Assembly (NCBI RefSeq): GCF_003610895.1
Contig: NZ_MCAS01000012.1
Coordinates: forward strand, 124,001-188,000
Length of the DNA stretch: 64,000 nucleotides
Reading direction: 5' to 3'
Source: Paraburkholderia fungorum
Lineage (GTDB): Bacteria; Pseudomonadota; Gammaproteobacteria; Burkholderiales; Burkholderiaceae
The notes under the pieces were generated by a model. The model saw only the letters and a program-made list of their open reading frames with translations. It had not been told where the DNA came from and ran no database searches. Shown in pieces: positions 35,386 through 44,248 of this stretch (positions are counted from its first letter, which is position 1; each line of letters opens with the position of its first letter). The translations under genes and the position numbers were made by a program.

Positions 35386-37839
35386 ATGACAGCCGTCGAT
35401 CTGGAATTCGACCAGCTCAACAGTACCGTCGACGCGCTACGGCGCTCAATTTCCAATCGCATGATGTACGGCGTCGGCAAGGACGCCGTCACCGCTCACC
35501 CCCATGACTGGCTGCACGCCGCCGCACTCGCCGTGCGCGACCGGCTGGTCGCGCGCTGGATGAAGACCACGCGCCTGCAGTATGAGCAGGACGTCAAGCG
35601 CGTCTACTACCTGTCGATGGAATTCCTGATTGGCCGCACGTTTACGAACGCGTTGCTCGCGCTCGGCATTCACGATCAGATGAAGGAAGCGCTCGCGAGT
35701 CTCGGCGTCGACATGGAGATGCTGGTCAATATCGAGCCGGACGCGGCGCTCGGCAACGGCGGCCTCGGGCGCCTCGCTGCGTGTTTTCTCGATTCGATGG
35801 CGACGCTCGGCATTCCGGGTTTCGGTTACGGTATTCGGTACGAATACGGCATGTTCCGCCAGGAGATCGTCAACGGCGAGCAGGTGGAGGCGCCGGACTA
35901 CTGGCTGCGTGCGGGCAATCCGTGGGAGTTTCCGCGGCCCGAGATCAAGTACATGGTGCACTTTGGCGGGCGCACGGTGCAGCGCGGCGAGCATGTCGAG
36001 TGGATCGACACCGAGCATGTGAATGCCACGGCCTACGACACGGTGATTCCCGGTTACGCGACCAGTGCGACGAACACGCTGCGCCTGTGGTCCGCGCGCG
36101 CCACCGAAGAGCTCGACCTGGGGGCGTTCAATCGCGGCGACTATCGCAACGCGGTCGATACCAAGAACATGTCCGAGAACGTGTCGCGGCTGCTCTACCC
36201 GGATGATTCGACCTCGGCTGGCCGCGAGTTGCGGCTTCGTCAGGAATACTTCTTTGTTTCGGCGACGATGCAGGATCTGATTCGCCGCTATCAGCGTACG
36301 CACAGCACGTTTGGGCGCTTCGCCGAGAAGGTCGCGGTGCATCTGAACGACACGCACCCGGTGCTGGCGATTCCGGAGTTGATGCGTTTGCTGGTGGATG
36401 TGCATCACCAGCCATGGGACAAGGCCTGGCAGCACGTCACCAAAATATTCTCGTACACGAACCACACCCTGATGCCTGAAGCGCTCGAAACGTGGGACGT
36501 CGAGATGCTCGCGCGGCTGTTGCCGCGGCATCTGGAGATCATCTTCGAGATCAATGCGGGATTTCTCAAACATGTCAGCGAGCAATCGGGACATGACGGC
36601 GAAATGATCCGCCGCATTTCGCTGGTCGACGAATATGGCCAGCGGCGTGTGCGCATGGCGTATCTGGCGATCGTCGCGAGCCACAAGGTGAACGGCGTAT
36701 CCAAGCTGCACTCGCAACTGATGACGCGCGATATCTTTGCCGACTTCGCGCGCATCTATCCCGACCGGTTTACCAACGTCACCAACGGCATCACACCGCG
36801 GCGCTGGCTGGCGCAGGCGAGTCCGTCGCTGTCGTCGCTGATCGATCAGCAGATCGGCAAGCAGTGGCGCAGCAACCTGTTCGAGCTGGAACAATTGCGC
36901 GCGTTGCGCGACGACAGCGCGTTCATCGACGCCTTTCATGAAGCGAAGCGGCAGAACAAACTGCGGCTTGTGCAGCGGCTCGCGCAACACACGAAACTGC
37001 ACTTCGATCCCGAGGCGTTGTTCGACCTTCAGGTCAAACGCATTCACGAATACAAGCGGCAGTTGCTGAACGTGCTGCACGTGATCGTGCGCTATAACCA
37101 GATTCGTGCGAATCCTGAGCGAGATTGGGTGCCGCGTGTCGTGATGTTCGCGGGCAAGGCCGCCTCCGCGTATCGCATGGCGAAGACGATCATCAAGCTG
37201 ATCGGCGACGTCAGCGAGAAGGTCAATCACGATCCGTTGATCGGCGATCGCCTCAAGGTGGTGTTCGTGCCGAACTATGGCGTGAGTGTGGCTGAGCTGA
37301 TCATTCCGGCGGCCGATCTGTCGGAGCAGATTTCGACGGCCGGTACCGAGGCATCGGGCACCGGCAACATGAAACTCGCGCTGAACGGCGCATTGACGAT
37401 CGGCACGATGGACGGCGCCAACATCGAAATCTGCGACGCGGTGGGGCGCGAAAATATCTTTATCTTCGGCCATACCGCAGACGAAGTGGACAGCCTGCGC
37501 GCCACGGGTTACCGGCCGCGGCAACTGTACGAGGAGAATCCGGAACTGCGCATGGCCCTCGACCAGATTCGCACGGGCTTCTTCTCGCCGGACGATCCGC
37601 TGCGCTTCCTGGACATCTTCCACACGCTGGTGGATTGGGGCGATCACTATATGGTGCTGGCCGATTTCGCCGCGTTTGCGCAAGCGCAGGACGAGGTGGA
37701 TGCGCGTTTCGTGGACAAGCGCGCGTGGACCGCGAGCGCGATCGAGAACGTGGCGGGCATGGGGCAGTTTTCGTCGGATCGCACCATCGGCGAATATGCG
37801 CGCGACATCTGGCACGTGAATTCGCTCAACATGGCGTGA
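35386..37839 (+). CDS. glgP: Glycogen/alpha-glucan phosphorylase
   Basis: This 817-residue enzyme cleaves alpha-1,4-glucans with phosphate to release glucose 1-phosphate. It has [18 protein letters not shown], the active-site region [37 protein letters not shown], and the PLP-lysine segment [20 protein letters not shown] near residue 660. Length fits the family (about 810-840). The ATG at 35386 with CGGAGG upstream is preferred to an ATG ten codons earlier. No other glycogen genes lie nearby. A strong terminator follows. Confidence 0.96.
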   Translation: MTAVDLEFDQLNSTVDALRRSISNRMMYGVGKDAVTAHPHDWLHAAALAVRDRLVARWMKTTRLQYEQDVKRVYYLSMEFLIGRTFTNALLALGIHDQMKEALASLGVDMEMLVNIEPDAALGNGGLGRLAACFLDSMATLGIPGFGYGIRYEYGMFRQEIVNGEQVEAPDYWLRAGNPWEFPRPEIKYMVHFGGRTVQRGEHVEWIDTEHVNATAYDTVIPGYATSATNTLRLWSARATEELDLGAFNRGDYRNAVDTKNMSENVSRLLYPDDSTSAGRELRLRQEYFFVSATMQDLIRRYQRTHSTFGRFAEKVAVHLNDTHPVLAIPELMRLLVDVHHQPWDKAWQHVTKIFSYTNHTLMPEALETWDVEMLARLLPRHLEIIFEINAGFLKHVSEQSGHDGEMIRRISLVDEYGQRRVRMAYLAIVASHKVNGVSKLHSQLMTRDIFADFARIYPDRFTNVTNGITPRRWLAQASPSLSSLIDQQIGKQWRSNLFELEQLRALRDDSAFIDAFHEAKRQNKLRLVQRLAQHTKLHFDPEALFDLQVKRIHEYKRQLLNVLHVIVRYNQIRANPERDWVPRVVMFAGKAASAYRMAKTIIKLIGDVSEKVNHDPLIGDRLKVVFVPNYGVSVAELIIPAADLSEQISTAGTEASGTGNMKLALNGALTIGTMDGANIEICDAVGRENIFIFGHTADEVDSLRATGYRPRQLYEENPELRMALDQIRTGFFSPDDPLRFLDIFHTLVDWGDHYMVLADFAAFAQAQDEVDARFVDKRAWTASAIENVAGMGQFSSDRTIGEYARDIWHVNSLNMA

Positions 37840-37884
37840 CGCAGGCGCGGTTTTGACGCTGGCTCAAACGCGCGCTCAAATAAG

Positions 37885-37920
37885 AAAAGGCCGTGCGAAT
37901 TGTTTCGCACGGCCTTTTTT
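37885..37920. terminator. Bidirectional terminator after glgP
   Basis: A 15-bp perfect stem (AAAAGGCCGTGCGAA/TTCGCACGGCCTTTT) with a 4-nt loop and T-run. It serves glgP and, through its A-run on the other strand, probably the convergent lipoprotein gene. Confidence 0.9.
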
Positions 37921-37935
37921 ATCGATTGATGAGTA

Positions 37936-39051
37936 TCACGGGGCGAATCGTTCGCTCTCCTGTGTGGCGTGCAAACCGAACTGCGCGCGCGGGAAATCGA
38001 ACAGCACGTCGATGTTCTGCATCGCCATCAGGCCGACCACGATGCGGTTTGCTTCCGGCTTCGCCTTGACGATCGTGACTTGGGCTTTCTCGTAACGGTG
38101 CACCCATGAACCCGTGCCGATAGCCGTCTCATAGTTGCCTTGGTCGAGCACGTTGCCGACGTCGCCGTCGCCGGTCCAGTTAGGCGCCTTGTCCGTTTCG
38201 ATCCGGATCATGCCCGTGCTGCCGGTGGCGAACACCAGCGGCGCGCAGAAAGTCATCTTGTCGCCCACATTCACGCAGCCTCGCGGCCATTGCGCCGTGC
38301 CGTCTTTCGCCACCACCATCGGCACCATCGTGTAGTCCTTCGTTATGGCGCTCGAAGGGCTCAACACCATGTACGGCTTCGCGAAGTTCGAATGCACGAG
38401 ATATCGTTGGCCGATGTTGCCTGGCAACGCGCGCAATGGTTGGGTGCAACAGCTATCGTCCGGTTGCGCAGCCCCGGCCCCCACGATGCCCGAAAACGCC
38501 CAGCCGAATTCACCACTGTAGCCGTCCATCCCAACGCACTTCCGGGCGTTCGGCAGGCAGCGCACGACGTCGACCGCTTGTGCGGCGATCGGCGTCGGCG
38601 TGGTGCCGGCCACGCTGAACGGCACTTTGACGGCCGAGCCGAGAATCTCCACGCCATTCGGGAATGACAATGACGTCATGCCGCCGGCGCTTGCATAGTT
38701 CGAACCGGGCAACACCGACTTCAACACCCGCGTGCCTTGCGTTCCCGTATCGAGCGCCATGTAGACCGGCTTGCCGTCGAGCTGGACCGGCAGACCGAGA
38801 CGTGCGTGATCTTCATCCGCACGTTCCACGTGCAGCGGAATCAGCAAACCGTCGTTGCCGCCGTTGATCAGCGACGCCTGCGGGGCCGGCGGCGCGGGGG
38901 TGGGGAAGGTGACGGCGCAGCCGGTCAGTGCGGCGAGCGCACCGGCCGCGAGCAGCGCCGCTGCGGCCGAACGACCAGATTGAAGACGAAAACGAAGACG
39001 AAAACGAGGACCGGCATGCCGGCGCACGGCATCGAGAGACGACAGGAACAT
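37936..39051 (-). CDS. Lipoprotein with pepsin-like aspartic protease fold (possibly DUF3443-like)
   Basis: A 371-residue protein. An Arg-rich start precedes a hydrophobic stretch and lipobox LTGC at Cys45. The first lobe has VYMALDTGTQGTRVL, a DTG at 101-103 like the catalytic aspartate loop of pepsin/retropepsin-type proteases. The second lobe has LVFATGSTGMIRI, where the usual Asp is Ala, and the end MQNIDVLFDFPRAQFGL matches the closing strand of pepsin-like folds. Six or more cysteines suggest disulfides. The missing second Asp argues for a non-protease or dimeric enzyme. I do not know the family with certainty. Confidence 0.68.
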   Translation of the reverse strand: MFLSSLDAVRRHAGPRFRLRFRLQSGRSAAAALLAAGALAALTGCAVTFPTPAPPAPQASLINGGNDGLLIPLHVERADEDHARLGLPVQLDGKPVYMALDTGTQGTRVLKSVLPGSNYASAGGMTSLSFPNGVEILGSAVKVPFSVAGTTPTPIAAQAVDVVRCLPNARKCVGMDGYSGEFGWAFSGIVGAGAAQPDDSCCTQPLRALPGNIGQRYLVHSNFAKPYMVLSPSSAITKDYTMVPMVVAKDGTAQWPRGCVNVGDKMTFCAPLVFATGSTGMIRIETDKAPNWTGDGDVGNVLDQGNYETAIGTGSWVHRYEKAQVTIVKAKPEANRIVVGLMAMQNIDVLFDFPRAQFGLHATQESERFAP

Positions 39052-39315
39052 AGGATCACGCTTTGCAAAAAGGCGGGTCCCAGGCGAAGGCGATGCATGG
39101 TGAGCTGCGGGTTGAACAACTCGAACAGCACTGGCGGCAATCTCACTGGATTGCCGCAGCGTGAGCGGGGAAAACCGGGACGCTTGCGGGGGCCTGCGGG
39201 AGGGAACACGCGATAACAGGAGCGGCGACTCTACACGGGCGCCCGCGGGCAATTGCAAAGATGTGTAAAGATCCGGGGGCGGCTGGCAAGTCCCCCGTGC
39301 AAACGTTGATCTATG

Positions 39316-39666
39316 TCAATAGATGCGCGGGCGGCGGATCACGGTGGCTTGTGCGCGGCCAAGCGTGGCGCGATCGAGAGTGGCTGTCAGCAGCCCGATC
39401 ACGTCGTCGAGCGAGCGTGAGGTGACTTCGACACGAAAAGTCACGCGCTCGTGCTGCTGATCGACGGTAACGACGTAGAGACGCAGATCGTCGCCGAGAG
39501 CCGCATGCAACGCGCGCCGTCCGCTTGCCGACGAAGTGCCGGGCACGATGACGTCGATGATGACGAGCGGGACGACGATATGCGTGCGACGGGGTGTGCG
39601 TGATTCGCGCGGTGCCCCTGCACGAAGTGCGGAGATTTCAGACGTTGCTACGGACGTGAGCATCAT
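39316..39666 (-). CDS. Hypothetical protein, 116 aa
   Basis: A small basic protein. The second half (LRLYVVTVDQQHERVTFRVE ... SLDDVIGLLTATL) has an ACT-like alternation of strands and helices. The start is uncertain: two adjacent ATGs at 39666/39663, or the longer frame to 39744. No ribosome site is visible. The function is unknown. Confidence 0.55.
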   Translation of the reverse strand: MMLTSVATSEISALRAGAPRESRTPRRTHIVVPLVIIDVIVPGTSSASGRRALHAALGDDLRLYVVTVDQQHERVTFRVEVTSRSLDDVIGLLTATLDRATLGRAQATVIRRPRIY

Positions 39667-39810
39667 GATTGCGCCGATCCGGCGAGGCGGCGCGCGTTGT
39701 TGACACCCGACCACTCTAGCGGCGCGCGCCTCAACGACGCGCAAAAGCTGCCGCGTCGAGAATCAAAATCGTGTTAACGCGGCGCATGGCGTTTTGCGCG
39801 CCGCCGCCAC

Positions 39811-40200
39811 TCAGGCCTTGGGCGCCGCGGCGGTTGTCTGCGCCTCATGCACGGCCGCGGCGACGCGCTCGACGAACTCGCGGTCGGTGCTCATGAGCGC
39901 CTCGCGCAAGCCGTTCCCGGTCTGCACCATCAGCCGGTGCGTGATGTCCTGAGTCGCCCACGTGAGCCAGCCGACGACGATCAGCATCGTGCCGCACACC
40001 ATGCCGACGGGGGAGCGCAATATCCCGCCGACAATCGCGCCGACGAGTCCGAGCAGGGAGATCGTGTACGGCAGGACTTTGTTCTTCTGTACGGTGACGA
40101 CCTGTACGTCGACGATGTCGCGCAACGGAAAGACCTGGCCGGCCGACGAAAGGGCGTTACGCGTGACCGACACGCCGCGGTCATTGAAAGGGGTATCCAT
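39811..40200 (-). CDS. DUF6232-like membrane protein
   Basis: A 129-residue protein beginning MDTPFNDRGVSVTRNALSS. After a beta-rich start (QVFPLRDIVDVQVVTVQKNK) it has two adjacent membrane helices (about 44-85), then the helical end STDREFVERVAAAVHEA. This matches the small DUF6232 family as I recall it. The function is unknown. It lies downstream of the T6SS-linked two-component pair on the same strand, but 237 bases away. Confidence 0.65.
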   Translation of the reverse strand: MDTPFNDRGVSVTRNALSSAGQVFPLRDIVDVQVVTVQKNKVLPYTISLLGLVGAIVGGILRSPVGMVCGTMLIVVGWLTWATQDITHRLMVQTGNGLREALMSTDREFVERVAAAVHEAQTTAAAPKA

Positions 40201-40437
40201 CGGGTCTGGTGCAAGCGGTGGCAAAGGGCGCAGCGTACCAGAGTTCAGATTCCTAAGGTTATGGCTATTGTGGTTGCTGGATCGATTTTGGCCGCGCGAG
40301 GCCGTGCGCGCAACGGATTCGGACCTGCTTTGCGCAGCGTTGTCGGCTGGTTGGACTGAGGCGATGCACGTCGGGCGCGAGGCGGAAGGGGCGGTATCGC
40401 GATCGGGCTGACAACCCAGCCTGCTGATGTCACCTGC

Positions 40438-42423
40438 TTACGTCACCTGCGCATTTCGTTCCAGCGGCAGCCGCAGTGAAAAAAGCGTACCCGTCGGCGC
40501 GGAGTGCCAGGCAACGGTGCCGTCGAGCATACGAGCGCGGCGCAGCTGGTTTTGCAGCCCTCGTCCTGCCGCTGTGGCGAGGACCGTTTCAACGTCGAAG
40601 CCCTGACCATTGTCCTCGATCGTCACGACTACGCCCGCCGTCTCCACGGCGGTACTCACCCGGATTTCGCTCGCCTGGGTGTGGTGCAGGATGTTGGCAA
40701 TGCTTTCCTGAACGATGCGCAGAATGTGCAGTGCGCTGCTGGGATCGAGCCAGGCCAGGTTGGGCAACTCAGCCACCTCCCATAGGAGCCTGATTCCAGT
40801 TCCTTCCAGTCGTGGTTCCAGGCGGAAGCGCAGTGTGGCCAGCAGGAGCAGCAGGTCGGCTTCGACCGGCTCCATTGAGTCGATCGTCAGCTTCAGGTCG
40901 TCGAGGCAGGCCTTCAGGATCTGGGACACGTTGACGTCGCCGATGTCGCCGCGCTCCACAGACCGGATCGCACTGATCAGCGAAGAACCGAGCCCGTCGT
41001 GCATGTCCTGCATCAGCCGCTGGCGCTCGTCGCTGATCGTTCGCCGAAGCTCGGCCTCGCGCAGGCGCTGATGACTCAACTCGAGCTCCGCTTCACGCTC
41101 GCCCAGGCGTCGCGCAAGGTTCACGTTGATCTGTTCGAACTCGCTGATGGCCCTGACGTAGCGCCGGTACATCAGGATGCCGAACACGCCGAACGTCACG
41201 GCATTCGTATAGGCGCCCAGAAACCAGCCCTCGATATTGACGACGTTGTTGTACAGCATCCAGTCGGGTACGCCCAGCAGTACGCAGACGGTGACGCCGG
41301 CGGCCACCAGCCTGGCTTCGCGGGACCGACGCCACGCACTGAGCACGCCCACGAGGCCGACCGTTGCCGCCAGCACCAGGGCAAGCGCATAGATGAGTGG
41401 AATGATGACGGGCGTGCTCGGCAGTACCGGCACTACCGCGACGACGGGCAGCGTCAGCACGGTGAGCAGCAGGATGACGCCGGAGATGAACCACGTAAGC
41501 ACTTTCAGCGGTCGGCCATGCATCTGGCAAAGGTAAAAATGTACGACCAGGATCAGCCAGAAGAGCGCGTTGAGCGTGAGCCACGCAAACCAGTCGCTGG
41601 TGATCGGCAGGCTGAGGTAATAGTGCAGATGCCCGACAAAGGATGTCGCGGCGAGATTGAAAAAGAGCAGATAGCCGGTTTCGTGGCGACGGTTGAACCA
41701 CACGAAGAGGGCAAATATGCCTACGGCCAGGAACGACGCGCTCAGCGTCGCCGGGAGTTCACGCTGCAGCCATTGACGCATGTAGTAACGGCCCCGCAAC
41801 GCGTCGGCAGGTCCGACCCACAGCGAAGACGATGCCACCGGGTTCTGGGCGGGGTGCTCGATACGGATAAGAATCTCGTTCAACGGTGCGTCGCCGGTGT
41901 CGTGATCCAGCGTGATCCACTGGGGTGTGAACAGGCTGTTCCATAGCGGACCCTGCTGTTGTGCGCGATGCACCAGCTTGCCGTCGACATACACCGCAAT
42001 CGTGCCGTCAGTCTTGATACGGCTGAGGTAGAGCGCCAACGGCCCGGGTGGCATGCGCAATCCGGACGCGGACAGCCTGATCCACGTGGTGCGAACGCCA
42101 GAGGCGGCAAGGGCGGCCGAGCTTGCGCCGACTGGATGCGATCTGTTCGCGGGCAACTGGGAGGGAAGCGTCACGGGATGCCATGCGCCCGGCAGCGTGC
42201 TGCTGTCAAGCGCCATGGGCGGGGGGCTGTAGTCCGGCGCGTCGGTACTTTGCCATTGCGCCTGTGTGAGATGGACGGTGGCCTTTGCCGATTGGGTTCC
42301 GCCCGTGCCCGTGTACCAGACACTGACGGCGATCAGCAACGCTATCGAAAACGAGAGTATCGCATTAGGAAGGAAACGCGCAGGAAGGTGGGTCACGCCA
42401 TTGCTTTCACGGTTGGTTTCCAT
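40438..42423 (-). CDS. Membrane sensor histidine kinase next to the T6SS locus
   Basis: A 661-residue kinase. One N-terminal helix (about 22-37) is followed by a periplasmic beta-sandwich domain (about 45-205). That domain carries a carbohydrate-binding-like pattern (WIRLSASGL, LALYLSRIKTDGTIAVYVDG), similar in layout to 7TMR-DISM sensors. Seven helices (about 225-420), a coiled coil, a HisKA_3-like box with His475 (MQDMHDGLGSS) and an HATPase (NILHHTQ, DNGQGFD) follow. It is the second gene of a unit with the response regulator. The unit is divergent from tssB, so control of the T6SS is likely but inferred. Confidence 0.85.
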   Translation of the reverse strand: METNRESNGVTHLPARFLPNAILSFSIALLIAVSVWYTGTGGTQSAKATVHLTQAQWQSTDAPDYSPPPMALDSSTLPGAWHPVTLPSQLPANRSHPVGASSAALAASGVRTTWIRLSASGLRMPPGPLALYLSRIKTDGTIAVYVDGKLVHRAQQQGPLWNSLFTPQWITLDHDTGDAPLNEILIRIEHPAQNPVASSSLWVGPADALRGRYYMRQWLQRELPATLSASFLAVGIFALFVWFNRRHETGYLLFFNLAATSFVGHLHYYLSLPITSDWFAWLTLNALFWLILVVHFYLCQMHGRPLKVLTWFISGVILLLTVLTLPVVAVVPVLPSTPVIIPLIYALALVLAATVGLVGVLSAWRRSREARLVAAGVTVCVLLGVPDWMLYNNVVNIEGWFLGAYTNAVTFGVFGILMYRRYVRAISEFEQINVNLARRLGEREAELELSHQRLREAELRRTISDERQRLMQDMHDGLGSSLISAIRSVERGDIGDVNVSQILKACLDDLKLTIDSMEPVEADLLLLLATLRFRLEPRLEGTGIRLLWEVAELPNLAWLDPSSALHILRIVQESIANILHHTQASEIRVSTAVETAGVVVTIEDNGQGFDVETVLATAAGRGLQNQLRRARMLDGTVAWHSAPTGTLFSLRLPLERNAQVT

Positions 42424-42461
42424 CGTCTTTTGTAAGCGGCGCGGCCCATACCCAACGCTCC

Positions 42462-43160
42462 CTAGTCGGACAGGAGTCCCAGCGTCCTGGCTTCATAGAT
42501 CGCCTCCGCCTTGGACGTGACTTTGAGTTTGCTGTAGATGCGCCGCACGAAGGTGCGCACGGTGAAATGGGACAACTGCATCAGCTTCGCGATCTCTTGT
42601 GTCGTGAAGCCTTTGGTAATCAGATCCAGCACTTCTTTTTCCCGGGCCGACAGCAGCGGTGAAGAAGCCGGGGCCGGTTCCTTGCCTGGGGGGCTGACGG
42701 GGCCGCTGCCTTGACGGAAGCGCGCCAGGATCTGCCGGGCAATGATTGGGCTGATCGGACTGCCGCCGCTTGCGAGGCTGCGGATTTCCTCGATGATCCT
42801 GGCGGCTGAACTGTCCTTCAGAAGATAGCCGGCCGCACCGGCTTCGATCGAACGCATCACGTGCGTTTCGTCGCCGAAATTGGTGCTGACCATGATGCTG
42901 GAGGCGGCCCATTGCCGCGCCGCCGCATGAATCACGTCGATCCCCGAGCCGTCGGGCAACCCCAGGTCGACCAGCAGCACATCTGCCGGGGGGCCCTCCA
43001 GCATCGCCAGTCCATCGGCACGGGAGCTGGCGACACCCGTCAGCCGCATGTCCGGTGCACCCTCCACCGCCTTGCACAACGCTTCGACGAAGCCGGCGTC
43101 GTCCTCGACGATGGCGACGTGGATAGGCAGAGGTTCCGGGCTGGTAGGGGGCGCGTACAT
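42462..43160 (-). CDS. LuxR-type response regulator next to the T6SS locus
   Basis: A 232-residue regulator. The receiver has VAIVEDD, phospho-acceptor Asp65 (LLVDLGLPDGSG) and YLLKDSS. A LuxR-type helix-turn-helix at about 168-228 contains LSAREKEVLDLITKGFTTQ. It precedes the kinase gene by 38 bases and its 5' end faces tssB across 500 bases. Probable targets are its own unit and the T6SS operon. Confidence 0.87.
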   Translation of the reverse strand: MYAPPTSPEPLPIHVAIVEDDAGFVEALCKAVEGAPDMRLTGVASSRADGLAMLEGPPADVLLVDLGLPDGSGIDVIHAAARQWAASSIMVSTNFGDETHVMRSIEAGAAGYLLKDSSAARIIEEIRSLASGGSPISPIIARQILARFRQGSGPVSPPGKEPAPASSPLLSAREKEVLDLITKGFTTQEIAKLMQLSHFTVRTFVRRIYSKLKVTSKAEAIYEARTLGLLSD

Positions 43161-43660
43161 AAGGAGAGGATTTTACCAGCGGATGGGAGCGCGGCCGGTG
43201 TAGCGCATTTGTGCGACAGATGAGAGCGGCTCGCGTCAATATACTCGGCCCAATTCTTAAAAAAATGGCCAACGGGGTAAAAAAATGGATCACACGCGCT
43301 GCGCAGCGAAACGGCTGTCAATCCGCTCAGGCATGGCCTCAGACCGACGTCAATAAAAAGTTCTGAAAATTCTCGGGTAACGGACCATGCGCCAATCCAG
43401 ACAGCAACCGCAGCCGCCGGCAAGGAGGCTGACGGCGATCAGCCTCGCCGTGACGGTCGCGCGCACCACGACGGCGTTCGCCTCCATGAAAGCCCGGGCG
43501 GCCATGTTCGAGGCGCAGCGCGCCCCGGACCCGATGATCCGCTGCGATCCCGCAGTCATCAGCGGCGCTTCGTTCTAGTCCTCATTCTCTTTCCTGGCGC
43601 TCGCGGGACTCGACGCGAGTGAACGATTTTCCACACACACGAGTTTTCTCGGAGGGGTTC
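43161..43660. promoter_or_regulatory. Divergent promoter region between the two-component unit and tssB
   Basis: These 500 bases hold no convincing gene. TATACT at 43240-43245 is a possible -10 element without a good -35. A directly repeated TAAAAAAATGG (43258-43268 and 43278-43288, period 20) and a 12-bp palindrome CGCTGCGCAGCG (43297-43308) cluster just downstream. The T6SS promoter should lie here. No clear sigma-54 site was found. Confidence 0.45.
43258..43288 (+). repeat. Two TAAAAAAATGG direct repeats, 20-bp period
   Basis: Identical 11-mers two helical turns apart in the T6SS/two-component divergent region. This spacing is common for activator dimers binding one face of DNA. A short palindrome follows nine bases later. 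Function is inferred from position. Confidence 0.4.
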
Positions 43661-44197
43661 ATGTCAAATAGTTTGCAGGGTTGGGTCGGGCGCAATCGGC
43701 CGCCGCGTGTGCAGATCACCTATGACGTCGAGCTTGGGGACGCCATTGAAAAGCGCGAATTGCCGATGGTGGTGGGCCTGATGGCCGATCTGTCGGGTCA
43801 GCCGGCCGAGCCGTTGCCCAAGCTCAAGGAGCGCCGTTTCGTCGAAATCGATCGGGACAACTTCGACGAAATCATGGGCAAGATCGCACCGCGCCTCGAC
43901 CTGAGCGTGCCGGACACGATGAAGGGCGAAGGCAATCTGAAAGTCGAGCTGAATTTCAGCCGGTTCCCGGACTTCCACCCGGACAACCTCGTGCTCCAGG
44001 TACCGCGCCTTGCAAAGCTCGTGGAAGCACGCCAGCAGTTGAGGGACCTGCTCGCGAAGCTCGACGGCAACGACGAACTCGATTCGATTCTCGAGCGCAT
44101 CGTTCTCGATGCAGAAGAACTGAAGAAGGTTCATATCCAGGCGAACGCGGGCGACGCGCCGGCCGCGCCGGTGGCCGAAGACACGCCGTCTGCCTGA
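43661..44197 (+). CDS. tssB: TssB (VipA), T6SS contractile sheath small subunit
   Basis: A 178-residue sheath protein that pairs with TssC. It shows the family pattern NRPPRVQITYDVELGDAIEK, LPMVVGLMADLSG, ERRFVEIDRDNFDEIMGKIA and, near the end, LLAKLDGNDELDSILERI. The ATG at 43661 with GGAGGGG upstream is the start; a frame extending to 43619 lacks support. First gene of the T6SS operon. Confidence 0.96.
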   Translation: MSNSLQGWVGRNRPPRVQITYDVELGDAIEKRELPMVVGLMADLSGQPAEPLPKLKERRFVEIDRDNFDEIMGKIAPRLDLSVPDTMKGEGNLKVELNFSRFPDFHPDNLVLQVPRLAKLVEARQQLRDLLAKLDGNDELDSILERIVLDAEELKKVHIQANAGDAPAAPVAEDTPSA

Positions 44198-44248
44198 CGG
44201 AAACAACTTCCGCGTCGCTGACGCAATGAACTCCCAAGGGTGATCCAG

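Noticed and set aside
35446..37815. A 789-codon open frame on the minus strand opposite glgP
   Set aside because: It lies fully antisense to a clear enzyme, is rich in Arg, His and Gln without any domain, and such frames are common in GC-rich genes.
43387..43578. A 63-codon frame upstream of tssB
   Set aside because: Ala/Arg-rich, no ribosome site, lies in the divergent control region.
43161..43660. Sigma-54 promoter for the T6SS operon
   Set aside because: No GG and GC dinucleotides with correct -24/-12 context were found.
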